64,000 nucleotides of DNA from Hymenobacter roseosalivarius DSM 11622 (lineage in GTDB: Bacteria; Bacteroidota; Bacteroidia; Cytophagales; Hymenobacteraceae), in assembly GCF_900176135.1 (NCBI RefSeq), contig NZ_FWWW01000070.1:58-64057 (forward strand), in the 5' to 3' direction. The notes below the pieces were generated by a model, which saw only the letters and a list, made by a program, of their open reading frames with translations, did no database searches and was not told the origin of the DNA. The number at the start of each line of letters is the position of its first letter. The stretch's first letter is position 1. Positions 17,458 to 25,927 of the stretch are shown here, one piece after another. The position numbers and the translations under genes are program-made.

Positions 17458-17492
17458 AGGGCAGCGATTCAAGAAAAATGTGGCTCTACCTC

Positions 17493-17522
17493 TTGACAAA
17501 AGCGAAATCCGTTGTACTTTTG
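17493..17522 (+). promoter_or_regulatory. Promoter of tRNA-Gly
   Basis: TTGACA at 17493-17498 and TACTTTTG at 17515-17522 give a TTG-N19-TAnnTTTG arrangement. This is one of the two best matches to the Bacteroidota vegetative promoter in the window. The tRNA starts 35 bases downstream. Confidence 0.8.
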
Positions 17523-17556
17523 TCGCACCATTCGCTGCTTCGGCGGCGTACCTCAA

Positions 17557-17632
17557 GCGAGAGTAGCTCAGTTGGTAGAGCGCGACCTTGCCAAGGTCGA
17601 GGTCGCGAGTTCGAACCTCGTCTCCCGCTCCA
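17557..17632 (+). tRNA. tRNA-Gly (GCC anticodon)
   Basis: The 76-base cloverleaf includes an encoded CCA. The D-loop carries AGCTCAGTTGGTAGAGC. The anticodon stem CGACC/GGTCG encloses loop TTGCCAA with anticodon GCC, and the T-loop reads TTCGAAC. The acceptor stem has one A-C mismatch (position 4/69). It is followed by a strong terminator. Confidence 0.96.
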
Positions 17633-17633
17633 A

Positions 17634-17674
17634 ACAAAAAAGACGCTTCCTAAATGGAGCGTCTTTTTTGTTTT
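17634..17674 (+). terminator. Terminator of tRNA-Gly
   Basis: An inverted repeat centred near 17654 (AGACGC...GCGTCT with one bulged T) is flanked by long A and T runs. It begins immediately after the tRNA CCA end. Confidence 0.85.
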
Positions 17675-17782
17675 TAGCCCGTTCGCTAAGCTTATCAGAA
17701 AAAAGGTAGACACATATTTTACTTGATAAGTAGTGTCTTCTATTCTCAACGAGAGTGCTATGTTTGTGCAAGCAGCTTTTGC

Positions 17783-18304
17783 ATGAGAAGAAAAATATCG
17801 GACGAGGAGTTTCGCGAAGTAGTAGCCCAGAGCTTATCGATAGCACAGGTAATTGTGCGGTTAGGGCTGGTGCCGGCGGGGGGCAATTATAAGACGGTGC
17901 AAGCGCGCAGCAATAAATTGGCCCTTGATACGAGCCATTTTACTGGCAGAGGTTGGAATGTGGGAGATAGGTACCGTAGCTTCGGCAAGTCGTTTCAACT
18001 GACTGATATTCTGGTCAGAGACTCTGCTTACTCTTATACCCACGGCCTGCATAATCGGTTGATAGAGGAAGGCTATAAGGAGGAACGGTGTGAAGTTTGT
18101 GCCTTGAAAATGTGGCGTGGTATGCCTATTCCGTTGGAGCTGCATCACATTAATGGCGTAAATAATGATCATAGAATAGAAAATTTGCAGTTACTTTGCC
18201 CTAATTGCCACGCTCAGATAAGTAGCTATCGGGGCAAGAACCAGGCAAAAGCCGGAGTGGTGGAACTGGTAGACACGAGGGACTTAAAATCCCTTGCCGA
18301 ATAG
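17783..18304 (+). CDS. HNH endonuclease whose frame ends inside tRNA-Leu
   Basis: The 173-residue protein has an N-terminal helical, DNA-binding-like segment (SLSIAQVIVRLGLVPAGGNYKT, given here as positions 18-39; core LGLVPAGGNYKT). A C-terminal HNH domain carries zinc cysteines C103/C106 and C139/C142 and catalytic H121-H122 with N124 (LELHHINGVNN). HNH proteins of this layout occur in phages and as free-standing nucleases. The last 17 codons (from 18251) lie within tRNA-Leu, giving the tell-tale peptide VVELVDTRDLKS. Either the true gene overlaps the tRNA, or an older stop was lost. The ATG at 17783 is preferred because the family core begins there. Confidence 0.78.
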   Translation: MRRKISDEEFREVVAQSLSIAQVIVRLGLVPAGGNYKTVQARSNKLALDTSHFTGRGWNVGDRYRSFGKSFQLTDILVRDSAYSYTHGLHNRLIEEGYKEERCEVCALKMWRGMPIPLELHHINGVNNDHRIENLQLLCPNCHAQISSYRGKNQAKAGVVELVDTRDLKSLAE

Positions 18305-18333
18305 GCGTACGGGTTCGATTCCCGTCTCTGGTA
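18251..18333 (+). tRNA. tRNA-Leu (TAA anticodon)
   Basis: The 83-base class II tRNA has D-arm GGTGGAACTGGTAGACAC and anticodon stem GGGAC/TCCCT-like, with loop carrying anticodon TAA. It has a long variable arm (TGCCGAATAGGCGT) and T-arm CGGGTTCGATTCCCG. The acceptor pairs GCCGGAG with CTCTGGT through two G-U pairs. CCA is not encoded. It overlaps the 3' end of the HNH reading frame on the same strand. Confidence 0.95.
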
Positions 18334-18337
18334 CTAT

Positions 18338-18371
18338 AAAAGCCCTCCGCCAACTATGCGGGGGGCTTTTT
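18338..18371 (+). terminator. Terminator of tRNA-Leu
   Basis: Arms 18338-18350 and 18358-18370 pair over 13 bp (one G-U), with A4 and T5 runs, just after the tRNA. The right arm contains the G6C word. Confidence 0.8.
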
Positions 18372-18479
18372 ACTTTATGTCAGATATTGGTGCGCTGAAT
18401 TCGGCTTGACAGCGTACGTTACTTTATATGATAAATGTCGGGTGCCGTACTTGCACCTGGAGGCTGTTGCTATGCTTGT

Positions 18480-21400
18480 ATGACCCCAGATTCAGTTGAT
18501 TATCAAGCCTTGTTTGAGACGCTGCCAGGTAGCTATCTGGCTTGCGACCCCGATTTAGTTGTCGTAGCGGTTTCGGCGGGACTGGAGACAGCAGCTGGAA
18601 AAGCCAAGGCGCAACTGCTGGGCAAAGCAATGGCGGAGGTATTGCCTGAGGAGGGCCCGGCCCGGCAAAGTCTGTATGCGTCATTACGCTACGTGCTGGA
18701 GCATCATACTGCTTATGAGCATACATTGCTCACAAATCCCGTAGCGTTGCCAACCGCTAATACGTCGGCTGTGGCAGGCAATTGGCACACTCGGGCATGG
18801 CCGGTATTTGGCGCGGGGGACAAAATTCGCTACCTTCTGTATAGCGTAGAGGCCCTGCCCGCTAGTACTTCCGTAGCTACTAGACCGGAAGCCGCCGGCC
18901 CGGCCGGGCAATGGATTTCCAACGCAGACGGTGGGCAGGAGGATAACTCCGGGCATCAGCTCATGGCGTCTGACCGGCAGCTACGGCAAATCTTACGGCA
19001 GGTACCGGCTCAGATTGCGACTCTTTTGGGCCCTGATCATGTGTATGGCTTCATCAATGCGCAAGCCCAGCAATTGTTGGGCGAGACGGCAAAGGTTGGC
19101 CTGCCCGCTGCCGTAGCCCGCCCTTCGCTGGTTGCTACTGGCTACATCCGCCTAGTAGACCAGGTATATCAGACGGGAGTACCGTTTGAGCTGATCGAAA
19201 TGCCGACCGAGCAGCCTGCTTCGGCAGGCAACTCTGCCGGTGAAACCCTGTATTTTGATGGCGTGCTGCAACCCCTGACGGATGAGCAGGGGCAAACGCA
19301 GGGAGTACTGGTATTTGGGGTGGACGTAACCGAGCGGGTCCGGGCCAAGCAGCGCGCGGCTGAGCTGATGGAGGAAGTACGCTTCCAGGACCAGCAGTTT
19401 CAGCAGGTAATGGAAGGCTTGCCTCAAATGGCGTGGGTAGCGCGGCCTGATGGGGGCGTAACCTATTATAACAAGCGCTGGTACGACTACACGGGGAGTA
19501 ATTTTGAAGAAATGCAGGACTGGGGCTGGGAAGGTTTTCTCCACCCCGACGACCTGGCTACCACCGTGCAGCGCTGGCAAACGGCCTTAAGCCAGGGAAC
19601 GGTGTTTGAAACCGAGCACCGCTGGCGCGATCAGCAAGGCGGCTACCGCTGGTTTCTGGCCCGTGGCGAAGCTGTTCGGGCGGCAAATGGTACCATATCG
19701 CGCTGGGTAGGTACCAATACCGACATTGATGAGCAGAAGCGCTTCCAGCAACAATTGGCGGCGAAAGATGAGCAGCTCCACCAGATACTGCTGCAAAGTC
19801 CGGCACTTATTGCTACGGCGGAGGGGCCGGAGCACCGCTTCGCTTTCACTAACCCCGGCTACGACCGACTGGTAGGGTACCGGGCGCGCCTGGGCCAGCC
19901 GGTAGTTGAGTGTATGCCTGAGCTGGTAGAACAAGGCTTTATTGACCTGCTCGACAATGTGTACCGCACGGGCGAAACCTTCGTCGGGCAGGAAATCCTG
20001 ATTGAGCTGCTGGACCCGGCCAGCGGACAGCGGCAGCCAGTCTACCTCGACTTTACGTACCAGGCCCTGCGTGACGCTGGGGGGGAAATCCATGGCATCC
20101 TGGCCTTTGTGGTGGATGTAACTATGCAGGTACGCGCCCGCCAGCGGACGGAGGCGCTGATGCAGGAGGTGCAGGCAGGTTCCCGGCAGCTGGTGCAGCA
20201 GCGCGAAACGTTTTATCAGCTTTTTCAGCAGACCCCAGCCAGCATCGCCATTCTGCGCGGCCCCGAGCATCGCTTCGACTACTTTAATCCTCGGTATCAG
20301 GCGCTGTTTCCCGACCTGGAGCTGCTAGGGCGACCCATGGCCGAGGCGCTGCCCGAAACGGTAGAGCAGGGCTTCGTCGAATTGCTGGACCGGGTGTACC
20401 GCACGGGCGAAACCTTTTTTGGAGACGAACTGCCGTTTCAGGTGCAGAGTAGGGACGGAAGCAACCCGAAATACCTGTATTTCAACTTTACCTATCAGGT
20501 TTTCCAGGAGGATGGAGCCACGGTGGGCGTCGCTATCTTTGCCTACGACGTAACCGAGCAGGTAAAAGCGCGCCGGCAAACCCAGGTGCTGCAAGCCAAA
20601 ATCAGTCGGCGCGACCGGGAGCTGCGAATGATGGCCGAGAGCCTGCCGCTCATCACCTTCGTGACCGAAACCGACGGGCGACTGAGCTATATAAGTCCGC
20701 AGTGGTATGCGTATTCAGGCAACAAGCTTACCCCAAATTTGTCGGCCTTTTGGGTTGATACCGTCCACCCCGATGATTTGGCGGCGTTACAAAACGAAGT
20801 AATAGCTGCCGCCAATGAGCTGCGGCCCTGGCGCCGCGAGTTTCGGGTGCTCCGTCACGATGGGCAGTACCGCTGGCATCTAGGCCAGGGCGTGCCCGAT
20901 CTGGACTTGAGCACGGGCAGGCTCCGGCGCTGGTTTGGCTCGAACACCGACATTCACGAGCTACGCGAATTACAGGAACAGCTGGTGCTAAAAGACCAGC
21001 AGCTTCAGCAGATTCTCAGCCAGGTGCCGGCTTACATCGCTACCGTAACCGGCCCCGAGCACCGCTATACTTTCATTAACCCCGGCTATAATGCCCTCAT
21101 GGGTGGACGCATACAGATTGGCAAGCGAGTGGCCGACCTGCTTCCGGAGATGGTAGAGCAGGGCTTCGTGGCGCTACTGGATGAGGTATACAATTCCAGA
21201 AAGCCTTACGTAAGCCGGGAAACTCCTGTGTATCTTCTCGATCCTGAAACAGGCGGCAGACGGGAGTACTATCTGGACTTTGTGTACCAGCCATTGCAGG
21301 ATGAGCACGGGCAGACCCAGGGTATTCTTGGGTTCAGCATTGATGTGACGCAGCAGGTTCAGGCCCGCCAACAAACCGCGGCTCTACAGGCCGAGCTGCG

Positions 21401-22511
21401 GGGCCGCGACGAGCAGTTCCGGTTCTTGGCCGAGAGTATTCCCCAGATCATGTGGACCGCTGACGCCGACGGGCAAGTCGATTACTTTAATCAGCAATTA
21501 TGGGATGCTACGGGCCGCCACCCAAGCGAAAGCCTGGGTACCGTGGCGTGGCTGCATATTATTCATCCCGATGACCAGCAGCGCACCCAGGCTGCTTGGG
21601 AAGAAGCGACCCGCACGGGGGGCAAATATGAGATAGAGTATCGATTTGTGTCGCGCTTGGGGGGCTACCGCTGGTTTTTGGGCCGAGCCGAGCCCCTGCG
21701 CGATGCCGCGGGTGAAGTAATAAAGTGGTTTGGCTCGTGCACCGATATTGATGACTTCAAGCAGGCGCAACAGCACCTGCAAACGCAGAATGCCCAGCTG
21801 ATTCGCATCAATCAGGACCTGGACAACTTCGTGTATACCGCTTCGCACGACCTCCGACAGCCCATCTACAATATGGCGGGCATTTTTGAGGAGCTGACCC
21901 GCACCACGCATTTTCAGGACCCCGACACGGCCGAGCTCATCGCCATGTTTGAGGAAGCCTTGCAGCGCATCTATGGCACCATCCAGGACTTGGCCGACCT
22001 GGTGCAGGTACAGCGCCGCCACGAGCAGGTGCCCGCCGAGCCGGTCGATGTTAAGTTGCTCGCGCAGTCGGTTATTCGTAGCATGCAGGAGCAGGTGGAG
22101 GAGGCGGGGGGCAAATTTGAGCTGAATACCGACGCCGTGCCCACGCTCTTGTTTGTGCGTAGTAACCTACAAAGTGTGCTCTATAACCTGCTCAGCAATG
22201 CCCTGAAGTACGCCATGCCCGGCCGCCCGCCCTACATCCGGGTGCGCACCGATTTGGTCGACGGCGTGCCCGTACTCACGGTGGCCGATAACGGGTTGGG
22301 AATTGATATGGCCCGCCATGGCGCGGAGCTGTTTCAAATGTTCCGCCGCTTCCACGACCACGTAGCGGGCTCCGGCATGGGTTTGCACCTAGTCAATCGG
22401 ATTATCCAGCAAGCCGGTGGCCGCCTAGAGGTAGAGAGCACAGTGGGAGAGGGTACTACCTTCCGGGTATATTTCAGCTCGCAGCATCAGGTGGGCGGTG
22501 CTGCCACCTAA
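18480..22511 (+). CDS. Soluble histidine kinase with eight PAS domains
   Basis: The 1343-residue cytoplasmic sensor kinase has no signal peptide or membrane segment. I count eight PAS modules of about 125-130 residues. The first is divergent. Numbers 2, 4, 5 and 7 share a GPEHR/GPDHV-type N-cap and end in VDVT. Numbers 3, 6 and 8 are PAS_3-like with HPDD and YRWFLGRAEP. Short coiled linkers separate them. A HisKA domain follows (phospho-acceptor H1123 in TASHDLRQP), then an HATPase_c domain (NLLSNALKYA, VADNGLGID, GSGMGLHLV). No receiver domain or response regulator is adjacent, so the partner is unknown. The ATG at 18480 is preferred over a start at 18435. Confidence 0.92.
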   Translation: MTPDSVDYQALFETLPGSYLACDPDLVVVAVSAGLETAAGKAKAQLLGKAMAEVLPEEGPARQSLYASLRYVLEHHTAYEHTLLTNPVALPTANTSAVAGNWHTRAWPVFGAGDKIRYLLYSVEALPASTSVATRPEAAGPAGQWISNADGGQEDNSGHQLMASDRQLRQILRQVPAQIATLLGPDHVYGFINAQAQQLLGETAKVGLPAAVARPSLVATGYIRLVDQVYQTGVPFELIEMPTEQPASAGNSAGETLYFDGVLQPLTDEQGQTQGVLVFGVDVTERVRAKQRAAELMEEVRFQDQQFQQVMEGLPQMAWVARPDGGVTYYNKRWYDYTGSNFEEMQDWGWEGFLHPDDLATTVQRWQTALSQGTVFETEHRWRDQQGGYRWFLARGEAVRAANGTISRWVGTNTDIDEQKRFQQQLAAKDEQLHQILLQSPALIATAEGPEHRFAFTNPGYDRLVGYRARLGQPVVECMPELVEQGFIDLLDNVYRTGETFVGQEILIELLDPASGQRQPVYLDFTYQALRDAGGEIHGILAFVVDVTMQVRARQRTEALMQEVQAGSRQLVQQRETFYQLFQQTPASIAILRGPEHRFDYFNPRYQALFPDLELLGRPMAEALPETVEQGFVELLDRVYRTGETFFGDELPFQVQSRDGSNPKYLYFNFTYQVFQEDGATVGVAIFAYDVTEQVKARRQTQVLQAKISRRDRELRMMAESLPLITFVTETDGRLSYISPQWYAYSGNKLTPNLSAFWVDTVHPDDLAALQNEVIAAANELRPWRREFRVLRHDGQYRWHLGQGVPDLDLSTGRLRRWFGSNTDIHELRELQEQLVLKDQQLQQILSQVPAYIATVTGPEHRYTFINPGYNALMGGRIQIGKRVADLLPEMVEQGFVALLDEVYNSRKPYVSRETPVYLLDPETGGRREYYLDFVYQPLQDEHGQTQGILGFSIDVTQQVQARQQTAALQAELRGRDEQFRFLAESIPQIMWTADADGQVDYFNQQLWDATGRHPSESLGTVAWLHIIHPDDQQRTQAAWEEATRTGGKYEIEYRFVSRLGGYRWFLGRAEPLRDAAGEVIKWFGSCTDIDDFKQAQQHLQTQNAQLIRINQDLDNFVYTASHDLRQPIYNMAGIFEELTRTTHFQDPDTAELIAMFEEALQRIYGTIQDLADLVQVQRRHEQVPAEPVDVKLLAQSVIRSMQEQVEEAGGKFELNTDAVPTLLFVRSNLQSVLYNLLSNALKYAMPGRPPYIRVRTDLVDGVPVLTVADNGLGIDMARHGAELFQMFRRFHDHVAGSGMGLHLVNRIIQQAGGRLEVESTVGEGTTFRVYFSSQHQVGGAAT

Positions 22512-22566
22512 GAAGGCTAGGTGAAAATAGAGTCATAAACAGACTACGGCCGCAAAACCGGAGTTG

Positions 22567-22594
22567 TACGACGCTTGCGGCCGCAAGCGTCGTA
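22567..22594. repeat. 28-bp perfect palindrome between kinase and MoxR genes
   Basis: Positions 22567-22580 are the exact reverse complement of 22581-22594 with no loop, centred on GCGGCCGC. It lies 56 bases after the kinase stop and 38 bases before the MoxR ATG. It could be a terminator or a dimeric-protein operator. A near -7 box (TACTTTTA) follows. Confidence 0.6.
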
Positions 22595-22631
22595 TTCACT
22601 ACTTTTAAGCCTTTCTTTCCTGCTCTCCCCT

Positions 22632-23630
22632 ATGGCCGCCCCCGACCCCACCGCCTCCGCTGCCGATCAGCTCGCTTATTACCAGGATAAAATAAAGCAG
22701 GTATTTGCCGAAGTAGGCAAGGTGGTAGTGGGCCAGCAGTACATGGTCAATCGGCTGCTGATCGGGCTGTTCACTGGGGGCCATATTTTGCTGGAGGGAG
22801 TGCCGGGCCTGGCCAAGACGCTGACCATCAGCACACTTTCCAAAGTGTTGCACCTGCATTTTCAGCGCGTGCAGTTCACGCCCGACCTGCTGCCCTCCGA
22901 CCTGGTAGGCACCATGATTTACAATCAGAATCAGTCGGAGTTTCAAGTCAAGAAGGGGCCGATTTTCGCCAACCTGGTGCTGGCCGACGAAGTAAACCGC
23001 TCGCCGGCCAAAGTGCAGAGCGCTCTGCTCGAAGCTATGCAGGAAAAGCAGGTGACTATCGGCGAAACCACTTACCCGCTCGATCTGCCTTTCCTGGTGC
23101 TGGCCACCCAAAACCCCGTGGAGCAGGAGGGTACCTATCCTTTGCCCGAGGCCCAGGTCGACCGCTTTATGATGAAAGTGTATGTCGATTACCTCAAGAA
23201 AGCCGACGAGCTGGAGGTAATGCGGCGCATGGCCAACCTGAGCTACGTGGGCGAAGTGAGCCCAGTGCTTACCAAGGAAGACGTGTTTGGCGTGCGCGGC
23301 CTGATCAATCAGGTTCAGATTTCGGAAACCCTGGAGAAGTACATTGTGGAGCTGGTATTTGCCACCCGCAAGCCTGCCGAGTACGATTTGGCCGAGTTTG
23401 CCCAGTACGTGCAGTTTGGCGTGAGCCCGCGGGCCAGCATCGCTTTGCACCGCGCGGCCAAAGCCGTCGCCTTCTTCGACAGCCGCGACTATGTATTGCC
23501 CGAAGACATCAAAGAAGTAGCCACCGACGTGCTCAACCACCGCATTCTGCTCAACTACGAAGCCGAAGCCGATGGCATCCGCACCCAGGATTTGATTGAG
23601 GCCATTCTGAAAAAAGTGCCGATCAGCTGA
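22632..23630 (+). CDS. MoxR-family AAA+ ATPase
   Basis: The 332-residue protein is a typical MoxR chaperone-like AAA+ ATPase. Features are KVVVGQ at the N-terminus, Walker A GVPGLAKT (56-63), Walker B LVLADEVNR, sensor 1 LATQNP and the arginine-rich GVSPRASIALHRAAK sensor 2 helix. MoxR proteins usually sit in operons with DUF58 and von Willebrand A-domain proteins whose maturation they assist. No such partner is seen here. The ATG at 22632 is preferred over 22575 because the conserved helix begins about 20 residues later and the palindrome lies upstream. Confidence 0.93.
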   Translation: MAAPDPTASAADQLAYYQDKIKQVFAEVGKVVVGQQYMVNRLLIGLFTGGHILLEGVPGLAKTLTISTLSKVLHLHFQRVQFTPDLLPSDLVGTMIYNQNQSEFQVKKGPIFANLVLADEVNRSPAKVQSALLEAMQEKQVTIGETTYPLDLPFLVLATQNPVEQEGTYPLPEAQVDRFMMKVYVDYLKKADELEVMRRMANLSYVGEVSPVLTKEDVFGVRGLINQVQISETLEKYIVELVFATRKPAEYDLAEFAQYVQFGVSPRASIALHRAAKAVAFFDSRDYVLPEDIKEVATDVLNHRILLNYEAEADGIRTQDLIEAILKKVPIS

Positions 23631-23633
23631 GCA

Positions 23634-23742
23634 GTGAGATTGTGATATGGTGAACTGATGAGTTTGATGTTCTTAAAACGCATACTGCGTTGATGATTCA
23701 GCCAGAACATCAAACTCACCATCTCACCACTCACAATTTCAC
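23634..23742. repeat. Long imperfect inverted repeat (GTGAGTTTGATGTTCT type)
   Basis: Left arm 23634-23673 and right arm 23704-23742 are near-complementary over about 39 bases, ending in a perfect GAGTTTGATGTTCT. The loop contains a small ACGCA/TGCGT hairpin. It begins four bases after the MoxR stop. The arms contain a degenerate GTGA-rich direct repeat. It is probably a mobile-type intergenic palindrome that may also end transcription. Confidence 0.65.
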
Positions 23743-23754
23743 CACTTAGTCCGT

Positions 23755-24576
23755 ATGTCTCGCCTTACCAAAACCCTGCGGGCACTGAGTAGCCTCATGC
23801 GAAATCCGTGGTTGCTCAACCACGTACTGGCCGCCGATGAAGCGTCGTGGCAGCGCCGGGCCCTGGCCCACGCCGCCAACCGCCACGGCCTGACGGCGCA
23901 CGGGTTGCCGACTGTTCCTCTCACGTTATTTTTGCCCTCCAGCGGTGATACCGTGCAGCCTTTCGCCTTTCGGGAGGGCGGCTCCCTGCCCACCGACCTG
24001 GCATTGCTGCGCGGTCTAGCCCGTTCTATGACGGCTTGTCGCTACTTCGAAATCGGGACGTGGCGGGGGGAAAGTGCTGCCAACGTGGCGCAAGTGGCCC
24101 ACACGGTGCACACGCTCAACTTATCAGTGGCCGAAATGCTGGCTATGGGCCAGCCTGCGCGCTACACGGAGCTACACGGGTTTTTCTCAAAGGATTTTCC
24201 TAACGTGCGGCACCTCCACGGCAACTCAGCCACTTTTGACCTGGCCGGTTTGGGTCAGCCGTTTGATTTGATATTTATCGACGGCGACCATCACTACGAA
24301 GCAGTGCGCACCGACACGCGCCGCGTGTTTGAGCACTTGGTGCATCCCCGGACGGTAGTAGTATGGCACGACGCGGCCCGCCAGCCGGGGCAACCACGCT
24401 GGGAAGTGCTAGCCGGCCTTCTGGCTGGGTTGCCGTCGGGGGCCGGGGGGCAAATAGTACAAGTGTCGAATACGCTTTGCGCCATGTACGCGCCCACCGC
24501 GCTGCTTGCCTTTGCGCCCGATCCGCTGGCCGATCCAGTACCTGCCTTTTCGGTGCATATCCAGCCCAAGCAGTAG
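23755..24576 (+). CDS. Class I SAM-dependent methyltransferase
   Basis: The 273-residue protein has a Rossmann methyltransferase core. Motif I is YFEIGTWRGESAAN (about 97-110), and the post-strand-4 motif FDLIFIDGDHHYEAVRTD resembles the Methyltransf_24 group. An FVLH-like VVVWHDAARQ follows. Family members methylate sugars or small metabolites. The adjacent flippase and glycosyltransferase suggest a cell-surface glycan role, which is inference. The ATG at 23755 follows the inverted repeat directly. It converges with the flippase gene. Confidence 0.82.
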   Translation: MSRLTKTLRALSSLMRNPWLLNHVLAADEASWQRRALAHAANRHGLTAHGLPTVPLTLFLPSSGDTVQPFAFREGGSLPTDLALLRGLARSMTACRYFEIGTWRGESAANVAQVAHTVHTLNLSVAEMLAMGQPARYTELHGFFSKDFPNVRHLHGNSATFDLAGLGQPFDLIFIDGDHHYEAVRTDTRRVFEHLVHPRTVVVWHDAARQPGQPRWEVLAGLLAGLPSGAGGQIVQVSNTLCAMYAPTALLAFAPDPLADPVPAFSVHIQPKQ

Positions 24577-24604
24577 GCCGGTGATGAAAGCTCAATAGCA
24601 ATTG

Positions 24605-25927
24605 CTACTCTTGTTGAATGAGCTGTTTAACAGCTGCTTCCACTTGCCTTGCTGGCTCCGCCTTGCTTTTCTGCCATCGGAGTAAAGCAACGAGGTAATA
24701 TAGCTCTGCTTTTCCGGGCAATAATTCGCTTAGCTGAATGGAGTTGGCTCGCCGGAAGGCCCGGAGCAGATACGCTGCCGAAACCAAATAAGATAAGGCG
24801 GCGGCGGCGGCGGCCCCTTCAATTCCCCATGGAGGAATAAGCAGCCAGCACCCCGGAACCGTGACGCAAAGCCCGAAGATAGCCGCCGCCGTGTTGATCT
24901 GATAGCGCCCTAAGCCGGCAAAGTAGGAGTTGAGAATAATGCTGACCGCCATAGCTATTACTCCTGGAGCCAGCAGTAGAATAACGGGCCGTGCTTCCCC
25001 AAAATCGGTTCCAAACACGCCAGCCAGCGTGCTGGCTGGCACCAGGCACAGGCCCAGCACAATGACTGTCGTGCTCAGCAGCGTGAGCCGAATGCCGCGC
25101 AGGGTAGGAGCCAGCTGGGAGCGTTTATCAGCAGCATAAATCAGGTCGACGTACTGGCTTTGCGAGGCGCTGCGCGAAATCACCCACACGGCTTCCGTCA
25201 GCGCTACGCCCACCGACAGCACGCCCACGGCATGAGCATCAGCATAATAGGCTACGAAGTAATAGCTGAGGCGAAAGTTGACGAACGATAAGATATTGGA
25301 TAAGTGCGCGGCGCGGCTATGTCGCGCCAGCTCGCGGGCCGAAGCTCGCAGCCGGTGGCTCAGCTGCCAGCGGTCGGGCAGGCGGTAGAGCAGGCCCAGG
25401 CTCAGCAGAAATGGGATGCCCTGAGCCAGGTAAGCGGCGTAGTAATAGACCTCGACTTCGTGCCAATGCCCCAGCGTAAACGCCAGCAGGAGCAGGCCGC
25501 CTTGCAAGCCGGTAGCAAGTAGCAGCAGAGAGTTGTATGTTCTTTCCTGCCGCCTCCCCAGCAGCAGCCCGGCATTTATCAGAAAGAAAGCCTGGAGCAG
25601 ACATACGCCTAACAAGTGCCCCACGTAGCTGAAAGACACCGCCCGCCACACCCAAATCCCTGCCGCGCCCACCGTGCATACCATTGTGGCCCACATGTAA
25701 GCCGGTATCAGCAGGTTCCACACGTTGCGGCGCGGCGCCAGGTACATGAGCGAGACGCCCCCCACTAGCCCGACAAACAGCAACAGCAGCGCACAGTCGG
25801 TGACGAAGAGGCTGACCGCGCCCCGGCCAGCTGCGCCCAGGTAGCGGGCCGTGAGCCACACAATCCCGAAGCTGCCCCCGGCTGTGGCCAACCGAGTGAC
25901 CATATTTTGGAAAACCCGCTTCAGCAT
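24605..25927 (-). CDS. Wzx-like polysaccharide flippase
   Basis: The 440-residue integral membrane protein has 12 or more hydrophobic segments. It has the N-terminal arrangement of the polysaccharide/O-antigen exporter family (NMVTRLATAGGSFGIVWLTARYLGAAGRGAV) seen in lipid-linked oligosaccharide flippases. Specific substrate unknown. It begins at the ATG at 25927, inside the last seven bases of the upstream glycosyltransferase gene, so the pair is translationally coupled. The C-terminus is a short charged tail. Confidence 0.82.
   Translation of the reverse strand: MLKRVFQNMVTRLATAGGSFGIVWLTARYLGAAGRGAVSLFVTDCALLLLFVGLVGGVSLMYLAPRRNVWNLLIPAYMWATMVCTVGAAGIWVWRAVSFSYVGHLLGVCLLQAFFLINAGLLLGRRQERTYNSLLLLATGLQGGLLLLAFTLGHWHEVEVYYYAAYLAQGIPFLLSLGLLYRLPDRWQLSHRLRASARELARHSRAAHLSNILSFVNFRLSYYFVAYYADAHAVGVLSVGVALTEAVWVISRSASQSQYVDLIYAADKRSQLAPTLRGIRLTLLSTTVIVLGLCLVPASTLAGVFGTDFGEARPVILLLAPGVIAMAVSIILNSYFAGLGRYQINTAAAIFGLCVTVPGCWLLIPPWGIEGAAAAAALSYLVSAAYLLRAFRRANSIQLSELLPGKAELYYLVALLRWQKSKAEPARQVEAAVKQLIQQE

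Noticed and set aside
17401..17846. Several short frames across tRNA-Gly on both strands
   Set aside because: They are read through a clear tRNA cloverleaf and its terminator.
22605..23540. A 311-codon open frame opposite the MoxR gene
   Set aside because: The MoxR frame carries all AAA+ motifs; the antisense frame has none.
23634..23742. Possible CRISPR-like repeat
   Set aside because: There are only two arms in inverted order with no regular spacers, so it is an inverted repeat.
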